DNA from: CAZJHX01 sp964545715
GTDB lineage: Bacteria; Myxococcota_A; UBA9042; GCA-2863065
Length of the DNA stretch: 64,000 nt
Assembly: GCA_964545715.1 (NCBI GenBank)
Contig: CAZJHX010000036.1
Coordinates: 7,416 to 71,415 of the forward strand
Direction: 5' to 3'
Made by a program: the position numbers and the translations under genes
Part shown: positions 51,966 to 59,172 of the stretch, piece after piece
How the letters are laid out: each line of letters starts with the position of its first letter
Numbering within the stretch: position 1 is the stretch's first letter
Notes under the pieces: generated by a model
What the model was told of the DNA's origin: nothing
The model's database searches: none
Seen by the model: the letters and a program-made list of their open reading frames with translations, nothing else

Positions 51966-52747
51966 TGGCTGCCGTCGACCTCAGCACGCGCCCCGGCGCG
52001 GACGAGCACTTCAAGTACATCAGAGGCTTTCTGCTGACGCTGGCCCTTTGCTTTGGCGTGATCGGGGCCATTCTGGTCGTCTACGACACGATGACCGCCA
52101 GTCGCGCGGCGGAGGCGCAGGCGGCGCTGGGTGACAATCCCGACGCGGACGCCATGAAGAAGGCGTTTGAGCTGATCGAGTCCCCGCACCTGTTCTCGGG
52201 CTGGCGGGTACCCGAGCGTGTGCTGCCCAAAGACGATCGTATCCTCGGTGACCTGGACGAAGAGGCGCTCGCTGCGGCCGTGATCGCGGCTCCGGACACG
52301 CCGATCGCCCTGGCGCAGAGCAAGGATGCCGGCAAGTGCAACAGCGACCTGCTCTGCATCGCGACGTCGCTCGGCAAACCGTGGGACCGTAAGAGGCGCC
52401 TGCCCAATCGGGTGAAGATCTTCAACTACCTGCTGGCGCGCCGGTCCATGGCCAAAGGTGAGCCGCTGACGGACGGGCAGCTGACCTTCATGCAGTGGAA
52501 TCGCACGCTGTGGATACGCGCGTTTCGGCGCCAGATAATGGACGGCAAGGGCACGCCCACCGCGACTGACGCGGCGATGCTGCGCCCGCTGATCGAGAAC
52601 CTGGAAGGCGCCAGCAAGAACGGGCTGATCTTCGGGTGGTACGGCGTGGTGAGCGGGCTGCTGTTCGGCCTGATCCTGCTTGTGTGGATCAAGCGGCGCC
52701 GGCCCGAGGACGCCGAGGGCCCCGCGCATGAGCCCCAAACCGCGTAG
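51965..52747 (+). CDS. Membrane protein with two TM segments
   Basis: ATG 51965 overlaps the stop of the UshA-like gene (TAATG). The 260-residue product has a hydrophobic helix near residues 20-42 (FLLTLALCFGVIGAILVVY) and a second near the C-terminus (GLIFGWYGVVSGLLFGLILLVW), with a soluble region of about 170 residues between them. That region has a Cys pair (GKCNSDLLCIA) and lies on the outside if the ends are cytoplasmic. Family unknown. It is in the same operon. Confidence 0.65.
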   Translation: MAAVDLSTRPGADEHFKYIRGFLLTLALCFGVIGAILVVYDTMTASRAAEAQAALGDNPDADAMKKAFELIESPHLFSGWRVPERVLPKDDRILGDLDEEALAAAVIAAPDTPIALAQSKDAGKCNSDLLCIATSLGKPWDRKRRLPNRVKIFNYLLARRSMAKGEPLTDGQLTFMQWNRTLWIRAFRRQIMDGKGTPTATDAAMLRPLIENLEGASKNGLIFGWYGVVSGLLFGLILLVWIKRRRPEDAEGPAHEPQTA

Positions 52748-54140
52748 CGGCGAGCCGCTCGAAGGCGTTGTCACCGGGCTCAGTACCCGCGGCGAGGGCC
52801 TGTGGGCTCATGGCGAGTACACTGTGGCCCTGCGTGGGGCTATCCCGGGGGATCGCGTCGCAGCCGCCGTGTCCCGGGTCAAGAAGCGTCGGATAGACGC
52901 GCGGCTGGAGCGCATCATCGAGCCCTCGGCCGGTCGAATCGACGCGCGCTGCCGGCACTTCGAGCTCTGCGGCGGCTGTACGCTTCAGTCGCTGACGTAC
53001 GCAGGCCAGCTGGCGGCCAAAGTAGACATGGTCAAGGCGATGCTTGCGCGCTGGGACGTCGACGCGTCGCTCATGCGCGAGCCGATCGGCCTGGACTCCC
53101 CGTGGTTCTATCGCAACAAGATGGAGTTCAGCTTCGGCGTGGACGCGGAGCAGCGCACCGGCCTGGGACTGCACCCGCCGGGGTACAAATACGAGATCTT
53201 TGACCTGGCCGAGTGCCTGCTGGAGTCCGAAGAGGCAGCAGCGTTGGTGCGGGCGGCGGCGCAGTGGGCCCGGGACGCCGAGCTGGCGCCGTTTGTGAGC
53301 ATGCGCCACGGCGGCTTTCTGCGCACGCTGACGGTCCGCGAGGGCAAGCGCACCGGCGACCGCATGGTGGAGCTGACGACGACCGGCGACGCCGAGACCC
53401 AGATGCACGGGCGCACGGTTGAGGCCAAAGCGGTCGCGGACGCCTTTCTGGAGTGCATGCGGGCCTCCGGAGTGCCGCTGACGTCGATCTATTGGACCCA
53501 ACACCGGGCCGTGAAGGGCGAGCGCACGACCGTGACGGAGCACCACCTGCACGGCGAGTCGGTCCTGCACGAGGAGCTGTGCCTGAAGGGCCGCGAGCCG
53601 ATGCGCTTTGAGATCCATCCGCGCGCGTTTTTTCAGCCCAACAGTCGCGGCGCCGAGCTGCTGTACCACCAGGTCGGGATCGCGGCCGGGCTGGTCGATG
53701 CGCCGGGCGGCCGGCTGCTGGACCTGTACTGCGGGACGGGCACCATCGGTCTGGCGCTGTCCCCGTGGGCGAAGTCGGTGATGGGGATCGAGCTGCAGCC
53801 GGACGCGGTCGAGAACGCCCGTCGAAACGCCGCGCTGAACGGCATTGAAAACGTGGTCTTTCACGCGGGCGACGTGGCCGCCGTGCTGCGCGACCTCGGC
53901 GATGTGCAGGCGGACGTCGTCATCGTCGATCCGCCGCGCTCGGGACTGATGGGCGCCGCGCGCGAGCACATCGATCAAGTCGGTGCGGCGCGCCTGGTCT
54001 ACGTCTCGTGCAACCCGGAGGCGCTCGCGCGTGACCTGGTCGGCCTGACCGAGGCCAAGTGGGTGCTGGAGTCCATCCAACCCGTCGACATGTTCCCTCA
54101 AACGGCGCACATCGAGAATGTCGTTGTGCTGACACGGTGA
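52728..54140 (+). CDS. rlmD: 23S rRNA (uracil-C5)-methyltransferase RlmD/RumA
   Basis: ATG 52728 lies inside the previous gene by 20 bases. The 470-residue enzyme begins with a TRAM domain (GEPLEGVVTGLSTRGEGLW). Four Cys bind the [4Fe-4S] cluster: Cys75, Cys81, Cys84 (CRHFELCGGCTL) and Cys163, as in RumA. The methyltransferase part has LDLYCGTGTIGLAL (SAM binding), IVDPPRSGL, and VSCNPEALARDL with the catalytic Cys428. It methylates uracil (U1939 in E. coli) of 23S rRNA or a homologous site. Related family members (RlmCD/TrmA) remain possible; the [4Fe-4S] motif argues for RlmD-type. Confidence 0.92.
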   Translation: MSPKPRSGEPLEGVVTGLSTRGEGLWAHGEYTVALRGAIPGDRVAAAVSRVKKRRIDARLERIIEPSAGRIDARCRHFELCGGCTLQSLTYAGQLAAKVDMVKAMLARWDVDASLMREPIGLDSPWFYRNKMEFSFGVDAEQRTGLGLHPPGYKYEIFDLAECLLESEEAAALVRAAAQWARDAELAPFVSMRHGGFLRTLTVREGKRTGDRMVELTTTGDAETQMHGRTVEAKAVADAFLECMRASGVPLTSIYWTQHRAVKGERTTVTEHHLHGESVLHEELCLKGREPMRFEIHPRAFFQPNSRGAELLYHQVGIAAGLVDAPGGRLLDLYCGTGTIGLALSPWAKSVMGIELQPDAVENARRNAALNGIENVVFHAGDVAAVLRDLGDVQADVVIVDPPRSGLMGAAREHIDQVGAARLVYVSCNPEALARDLVGLTEAKWVLESIQPVDMFPQTAHIENVVVLTR

Positions 54141-54145
54141 TCGAT

Positions 54146-56554
54146 ATGCGGTCGAAATGGTGGGCTCTTCTGGCGGCGACCGCTGCGCTGTCCTGCACGG
54201 ACATCGATGACGACGGGCCCGCCGACGTGGTTGTCGGCGCGGATGCCCCGATCGCGACGGACCTTGTGATCGTTCCTGATCAAGGTCGCGTCAAACCGGA
54301 CACCACGGTCACCCCGCAGGACGTGGACCCGCCGCCGGACGTCGCGCCGGACTCAGGACCTGACACCGGGCCCGACGTGCCTGAGCCGAGCTGTCCGGCC
54401 GGCATGAAGTGCGTGGACGCCTTCCCTTACAGCGATCAGGGCGACACGACTACCCTGCCCGACGGCCAACTGGACTTCTACGCTTGCAAGCCGACGGCGG
54501 ACGAGACCGGGCCCGAGCAGGTCTATCGCGTGACCGTCCCGGCCGACGGTTTTCTCAGCGCGGCTGTGTACGACGACGCGGGTGTGGACGTCGACGTGCA
54601 CATCCTCAGCGAGCTGGATTCAGACGCGTGCCTGGACCGCGGTGATCGCCACGCACGAGCGGACGTGTCGGCCGGCGTCTGGTACGTCGTCGTCGACACC
54701 TGGGTGGACAAAGACGGCGTCGCCCAGGCGGGCGCCTACCAGGTGGATATCGGCTTCGTCGAGCCGTCCGTAGGCCCGTGCAACATGCAGACGGGCATCA
54801 TGAAGCGGGTCAACGACGGCGGCAACCACCTCGTGATGCCGGCCACCGGGCCCATCGTGCTGGAGGCGCACCTGGTGACGCAGGAGGAGCCCAAGCCGTA
54901 TCCGGCCACGTCGACCGACGAGCTGGCCGAGCATTATGCGTTGTCGCAGGCGGCCACGAAGTACGTCATGCACCGCAAGCAGGTGTGGGCGCCCTTGGAA
55001 GGGGGCAGCTTCTACGGGGCCGGCATCGGCTCGCCTGATCTGTTCCCGGTGATCGATGAGAGCTGGTACGTCAACATGTACTGGACCAAGGCGAGCCGTC
55101 CGGATCGCGGCACCCGCATGATCGTGCGACTGCCGGGCACCGACCGGGCGGTGGTCGTGGCGGCCGGGTACGAGACGGGCCCCGGCAACCTGGCGCACAT
55201 CGGCGGTACGCCCGAGGAGACCCATTTTTACCTGAGCACCGGCCACCTCAGCGAGATGACGCTGGGCATCGCCGGGGACCAGTCACTGCCGTTTGGGCCG
55301 CGCCGCTGCGTCGACGAGCCGCCGGGCCCCGAGCCGACCCGATATCCGACAAACCGGGTGCACTCGCCCGTGAGCCCAAGCGTCTTCGAGATGGTGACCG
55401 CTACCGCCTTCACCGACCCGCTGCTGCAACCCGATGTGTTCATGAAGGTCGGGGCTTCGAGCACGGTCAGCAGCCACAATCTGGCGTGCGTGCCGACCGA
55501 CAAGCTGCAGCTGGGCGCCTACGACGAGCTCCAGCCCACCGTGGACTACTTCACGGGCGGCGACGCGGCCGGCACAACACCGTTCCAGCGCAAAACCCTG
55601 GCCGCCAAATCGGGCATGAGCGTCGGCTGGGTGATGAGCGGGGATCCGTCCCCGCTGGAGAAGGAGATCGACGCGATCGCGCCCACCATCGCCATGGTCC
55701 ACTACGGCGCCAACGACATGCAGCTGGGCACGACTTTCCAAAGCGCCATCTGGGGTTTCGGCACCAAGCTGTGGACGTTGGCCGACATCCTCATCGACAC
55801 CGGCGTCGTGCCGGTCATGTGGACTATTCAGCCGCGGACGGACCTGCCGACCGCCAAGTACTGGGTCCCGACGTACAACCTGGTCATTCGCGCGGTCGCG
55901 CAGGCCTTTCAGGTGCCGTTTGTAGACCTGCACCTGGCGCTGCAGGACCTCGATGGCTTCGGCTTGTCCGGGGACGGGCTTCACCTCAACATCTACAACG
56001 CGGACGGCCCCAACGCCTGTGACTTCACCTCGGACGGGCTGGAGTTCGGCTACAACGTGCGCAACCTGATCGCCGTGCAGTCGCTGGACATCGTGCAGAA
56101 GACCGTCGCCGACGCGCCCCCGCTGGAGGCCCCGGTGCCGCTGCTGGGCACGGGCGCGCCCGACGATCCGTTCGTGATCGACTCGCTGCCCTTCACCGAT
56201 CTGCAGAACACGGCGCTGTCGACCTGGTCCAACCTGGACAAATACACCGGCTGCAACGCTGATCAGGACGAGTCGGGTCCCGAGCTGCTCTACCGCCTGG
56301 AGCTGAAGAGCACGACACGGCTGCGGGCGCTGGTGTTCGACCGGGGTGAGGTCGACGTCGACATCCACCTCCTGGACCAGAGCGCTGCGACGTCGGGGTG
56401 TATCGAGCGCGACCATCAGATCATCCAGGGCACCTTCGGTCCGGGCGTTTATCATTTCGCGCTGGACACCTTTGTCAGCGGCGGCAAGCAGAAATCCGGT
56501 GAGTATCTATTCGTGGTGCTGAGCTGCGAAGACGGCGACCCTGCCTGCGACTGA
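54146..56554 (+). CDS. SGNH-hydrolase lipoprotein with flanking beta domains
   Basis: ATG 54146 follows the rlmD stop by five bases. The 802-residue protein has a lipoprotein signal (LLAATAALSC), then an Asp/Pro-rich linker. A beta domain follows (about residues 85-205: DGQLDFYACKPTADETGPE ... VDVDVHILSE). A GDSL/SGNH esterase core lies at about 410-640. Block III is HYGANDMQ and block V is LSGDGLHLN with Asp and His. The nucleophile serine block is probably VGASSTVSSH near residue 440. The C-terminus has a repeat of the first beta domain (DQDESGPELLYRLELKS ... VDVDIHLLDQ). It probably deacylates a carbohydrate or lipid at the cell surface. Confidence 0.75.
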   Translation: MRSKWWALLAATAALSCTDIDDDGPADVVVGADAPIATDLVIVPDQGRVKPDTTVTPQDVDPPPDVAPDSGPDTGPDVPEPSCPAGMKCVDAFPYSDQGDTTTLPDGQLDFYACKPTADETGPEQVYRVTVPADGFLSAAVYDDAGVDVDVHILSELDSDACLDRGDRHARADVSAGVWYVVVDTWVDKDGVAQAGAYQVDIGFVEPSVGPCNMQTGIMKRVNDGGNHLVMPATGPIVLEAHLVTQEEPKPYPATSTDELAEHYALSQAATKYVMHRKQVWAPLEGGSFYGAGIGSPDLFPVIDESWYVNMYWTKASRPDRGTRMIVRLPGTDRAVVVAAGYETGPGNLAHIGGTPEETHFYLSTGHLSEMTLGIAGDQSLPFGPRRCVDEPPGPEPTRYPTNRVHSPVSPSVFEMVTATAFTDPLLQPDVFMKVGASSTVSSHNLACVPTDKLQLGAYDELQPTVDYFTGGDAAGTTPFQRKTLAAKSGMSVGWVMSGDPSPLEKEIDAIAPTIAMVHYGANDMQLGTTFQSAIWGFGTKLWTLADILIDTGVVPVMWTIQPRTDLPTAKYWVPTYNLVIRAVAQAFQVPFVDLHLALQDLDGFGLSGDGLHLNIYNADGPNACDFTSDGLEFGYNVRNLIAVQSLDIVQKTVADAPPLEAPVPLLGTGAPDDPFVIDSLPFTDLQNTALSTWSNLDKYTGCNADQDESGPELLYRLELKSTTRLRALVFDRGEVDVDIHLLDQSAATSGCIERDHQIIQGTFGPGVYHFALDTFVSGGKQKSGEYLFVVLSCEDGDPACD

Positions 56555-56653
56555 ACAAAAAAGTATTTGCAACTCTACAACTATGGGCGTTATCGTGCGT
56601 CATATGTTCACGCAGCCAAGATCCTTGCTGCCGTGAGAACCAAGAGGGAAGAG

Positions 56654-56824
56654 ATGACCAGGCCACGCCCCACAACCAGCTATGCGACGACAGCCAAACG
56701 GGCTGCCAAGCGTATCGTGCGCGTGCCTATGACCACGTGGGCGACTACCTTGTGGTCCCAGCGGGTTGAAGACCATCGCTTCGATAGCGATTGCGTCGAG
56801 CCCACGGGAGGGTCCGGTCCTTAA
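56654..56824 (+). CDS. Possible small basic protein, or spurious ORF on a small RNA
   Basis: GAGGGAAGAG directly precedes ATG 56654. The 56-residue peptide is rich in Arg/Lys/Thr near the N-terminus and has no similarity that I recognise. A Rho-independent terminator follows 29 bases after the stop and a promoter-like TTGCAA lies about 80 bases upstream. The unit could equally be a small RNA of about 280 bases. Confidence 0.4.
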   Translation: MTRPRPTTSYATTAKRAAKRIVRVPMTTWATTLWSQRVEDHRFDSDCVEPTGGSGP

Positions 56825-56852
56825 AGCGCGGAAGATAAGATCCACGTGACGA

Positions 56853-56885
56853 AAAGGCCGGGCCCACAGGGTTCCGGCCTTTTTT
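56853..56885 (+). terminator. Rho-independent terminator
   Basis: AAAGGCCGG and CCGGCCTTT form a perfect 9-bp stem, loop 12 bases, followed by a run of T. It ends the transcript that includes the small ORF at 56654 and perhaps the long operon upstream. Confidence 0.88.
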
Positions 56886-56963
56886 CGTTTTGGCCTGATG
56901 ACGGCGACTCGCTTGCCGCGGCGTTCTGGAGTACCTGACTCCAGGAGTCTGTGGTTGAGTCTG

Positions 56964-56981
56964 GTTTGTGCGTGCACAAAC
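56964..56981. promoter_or_regulatory. 18-bp palindrome upstream of tRNA genes
   Basis: GTTTGTGC and GCACAAAC are perfect inverted arms around GT. The site is 47 bases before the tRNA-His gene and may be a protein-binding operator or a hairpin. No function is assigned. Confidence 0.35.
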
Positions 56982-57028
56982 TGTCGCATCGATCCGTCCG
57001 GGTCGCTGACAAGTAAATTGAGAGCTAT

Positions 57029-57101
57029 GCTGCCTTTAGCACAACGGCGAGTGCACCCGGTTGTGAGCCGGAAGATCAGGGTTCGATTCCCTGAAGGCGG
57101 C
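57029..57101 (+). tRNA. tRNA-His (GTG)
   Basis: The sequence folds as a cloverleaf. The acceptor GCTGCCTT pairs with AAGGCGGC in eight pairs, as expected for tRNA-His with its extra G-1. The D-arm is GCAC/GTGC. The anticodon arm has CCGG/CCGG with loop TTGTGAG (anticodon GTG). The T-arm is CAGGG-TTCGATT-CCCTG. CCA is not encoded. Pair 27-43 is mismatched. Confidence 0.8.
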
Positions 57102-57125
57102 CCGTTTTTCCCCATCGAGCAATGG

Positions 57126-57200
57126 GGGGTGTCGCGCGTCTGGGATGCGGCCCGGTTGTCTACCGGATGTAGACGAGTTCGATTCTCGTACGCCCCGCCA
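57126..57200 (+). tRNA. Probable tRNA, anticodon GTC (Asp), atypical
   Basis: Acceptor GGGGTGT pairs with ACGCCCC, then G and an encoded CCA. The T-arm ACGAG-TTCGATT-CTCGT is perfect. The D-arm CGCG/TGCG is weak. The anticodon arm CCGG/CCGG has loop TTGTCTA, giving GTC. Position 8 is C instead of T, position 14 is T instead of A, and position 37 is T instead of a purine. It may be a divergent or decaying tRNA. A run of nine T follows and would end transcription. Confidence 0.55.
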
Positions 57201-57252
57201 CTTTTTTTTTAACCAACAGCCTACGGGCTTCACCCCAAGCGAGGAGGGCAAC

Positions 57253-57771
57253 ATGCAGACGCTGATCCTTAGTGCGGGGTACGAGCCCCTGCGACAAGTT
57301 TCCTGGCAGCGAGCGCTGTCGCTGTGGTGCGCCGGGCGTGTCGAGGTCGTCGAGGCCTACGACTCGCGCGTCGTCCGGACGTCCCGCCGAGCATATCCGA
57401 TGCCGGCGGTCGTGCGGTTTGCCAAGGCGGCACGTCGTCGCATCACGCGCGTGCGCTTCTCCAAGCGCAACGTGTACGCCCGCGACGGTGGACGCTGCCA
57501 GTATTGCCGTGCGCGCCTGGCGATTGAGCAGGCGACGTACGACCACGTGGTGCCGCGATGCCGAGGTGGTGCGACCACCTGGGACAACATCGTCATCGCG
57601 TGCCGGCCTTGCAATCAACGCAAGGCCAACAAGACGCTGAAGGCTGCGGGTATGAAGCCGCTGCGGGCCCCATCCCGCCCCAGGTCGGTGCCGACGCATG
57701 CGTCCTGGCACGCCCTGTCTTGGCAATGCGGCATGCCGCCGGTCTGGCGGCCGTACCTGCCGTCAGCGTAA
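57253..57771 (+). CDS. HNH endonuclease
   Basis: GAGGAGGGC before ATG 57253 supports the start. The 172-residue protein has an N-terminal domain (LILSAGYEPLRQVSWQRALSLW) that is common in bacterial HNH proteins. The HNH core is CQYC, ATYDHVVPRCRGGATTWDN and 'VIACRPCNQRKANKTL', with the metal-binding His/Asn and the CxxC pairs. It is likely a DNA-nicking or cutting enzyme. It lies just after the tRNA genes. No phage genes are nearby. Confidence 0.85.
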   Translation: MQTLILSAGYEPLRQVSWQRALSLWCAGRVEVVEAYDSRVVRTSRRAYPMPAVVRFAKAARRRITRVRFSKRNVYARDGGRCQYCRARLAIEQATYDHVVPRCRGGATTWDNIVIACRPCNQRKANKTLKAAGMKPLRAPSRPRSVPTHASWHALSWQCGMPPVWRPYLPSA

Positions 57772-57782
57772 GGCCCTCCCGG

Positions 57783-57810
57783 GGCCGGAGGTGATTCGTC
57801 ACCTTCGGCC
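57783..57810. terminator. Hairpin with TTCG loop between convergent genes
   Basis: GGCCGGAGGTGA and TCACCTTCGGCC pair in 11 of 12 positions around TTCG, a very stable tetraloop. It lies between the convergent HNH and HD-GYP genes and may serve both. No T-run follows. Confidence 0.6.
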
Positions 57811-57855
57811 TCGGGTTGGTGTCCTTGGTCGTCGCATACTGTCGAGAAGCGCTCG

Positions 57856-59172
57856 TCAGCGCGGGCTGAGCTCGGTGCGCAGACGCTCCGCCGCGCGTCG
57901 GAGCTGGCGGTCGGGCGGGCGAACTCGGACCTCCAGGTCCCCGTTCTCCTTGTGAACTACGCCGCCGTCGCTGAGCGACGAGATCCACCAACAGAACGCG
58001 TTTACCACCGCCGCATCGAGACCGTCGCCGACTTCACGCGCGAGCTCGTCCAGCGCCTCGGCCGCCGGCAGCGCCTCTTTTCGATGGGGTCGCGCCGTGG
58101 TCATGGCGTCGAATCGATCGCACACGGCGATGATCGCCGCGTTGATTCCGACCGGGGCACGCAGCGCCTGCGGATAGCCGCCTTTGGCCCCGCGATGATG
58201 CTCCGCGCAGCCCATCGCCGCCGCGACGACGAGGTCGCTCAGCTGCTGATAACCCGTGACCAGCGCCACGCCGCGAATCGGGTGCGAGCGAACCGCGCGG
58301 ATCTGGCCGGGATGGAGTGATCGGCTCTGCTGCAGCGTCGACTCCGGCAGCGCTGCGTTGCCGATGTCCGCCAAAATTGCGGCCAACCCCAGCTTGCGCA
58401 GCGCGTTGCGACCCAGCCCGATCGCCTGACCAAAGGCCACAGACAGGATGCTGGTGTTCACCGCGTGGTTCGGCAGATAGCCGTGATAGTTCTTCACCCG
58501 CGTCAGCAAGATCAGCATGTCCGAGTGCTCGCGGTTGTCGTCGGTGAGCACGTCGACAAAGTTCTGTACGACCCTCGTCGCCTTCTTCAGGGCCAGCGGC
58601 CGGCGCGCGGACGCCTGAACAAACAGCTGCTGCATCAGCGGGATGGCGCGGAAATACGCCTGGCGCACGAACTCGCCCTTGTCGATCTCCGGCAGGTCCT
58701 GCGGAATGGCCTCGATATACGGCTGAAGCCCGATCGACGTCACCTCCTGCGCCTGCAGGCAGTCGACGATCTCCGCGTACTTGGGCGTCTCGGCGCTTCC
58801 GTCCGGGCCGAACATCGCAGTGACGACACACGCGATGTCGTCGCGCGTGGGGACGACGTGGAAGTCGATAGACCCCACACCGCGCTCCGCCAGCTGGTCG
58901 GCCAGCCCCTCGAACAGCTCGAAGTTGGACGCGTTGGGCTTTACGCGCACCTCGTTTACGTAGAAGTCGTGCGCGTAGAACAAGACCGACACGTCGAAGT
59001 GGTGGTCAAACAGCTTGGCCAGCGTGCCTTGCAGCTTGTTCAGCGCCGACAGCGAGGCGTCGTTGTCCGCGCTGTGGTAGCGCACCACCCGGATGGCCGC
59101 GTTCAGGCCCAGGATCAGCTCCTCGGCCAGCGCGCGCTGTAGCTGGGCCTGTTCGTTGGTGTCCAGGCCCAT
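57856..59172 (-). CDS. Degenerate HD-GYP-like protein
   Basis: ATG 59172 overlaps the stop of the upstream gene (TGATG), so the two are coupled. The 438-residue protein has an N-terminal alpha/beta half (about 1-185). The C-terminal half has an HD-GYP layout: 'LPNHAVNTSILSVAFGQAIGL', then LAAILADIGNAALPE where active enzymes have LHDIGK, then EHHRGAKGGYP where they have HHE..GxGYP. The central His-Asp pair is broken (Ala-Asp), so c-di-GMP hydrolysis is unlikely. It may be a regulatory or scaffold member. Confidence 0.7.
   Translation of the reverse strand: MGLDTNEQAQLQRALAEELILGLNAAIRVVRYHSADNDASLSALNKLQGTLAKLFDHHFDVSVLFYAHDFYVNEVRVKPNASNFELFEGLADQLAERGVGSIDFHVVPTRDDIACVVTAMFGPDGSAETPKYAEIVDCLQAQEVTSIGLQPYIEAIPQDLPEIDKGEFVRQAYFRAIPLMQQLFVQASARRPLALKKATRVVQNFVDVLTDDNREHSDMLILLTRVKNYHGYLPNHAVNTSILSVAFGQAIGLGRNALRKLGLAAILADIGNAALPESTLQQSRSLHPGQIRAVRSHPIRGVALVTGYQQLSDLVVAAAMGCAEHHRGAKGGYPQALRAPVGINAAIIAVCDRFDAMTTARPHRKEALPAAEALDELAREVGDGLDAAVVNAFCWWISSLSDGGVVHKENGDLEVRVRPPDRQLRRAAERLRTELSPR

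Larger units (their letters stand above)
56555..57028. other. Intergenic region with small ORF, terminator and palindromes
   Basis: This 474-base gap holds a TTGCAA-17-TTATCG promoter-like pair near 56571-56599, the small ORF at 56654, a terminator at 56853, a 7-bp inverted repeat CTGGAGT/ACTCCAG (56926-56944) and the palindrome GTTTGTGCGTGCACAAAC (56964-56981) that precedes the tRNA genes. Confidence 0.5.

Noticed and set aside
57029..57101. tRNA-Sec
   Set aside because: The eight-pair acceptor is explained by tRNA-His G-1. The anticodon is GTG, not TCA, and no long variable arm exists.
57126..57200. Amber suppressor tRNA (anticodon CTA) that might read the TAG at 20910
   Set aside because: Placing CTA in the loop breaks the CCGG/CCGG anticodon stem. 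The pairing fits GTC.
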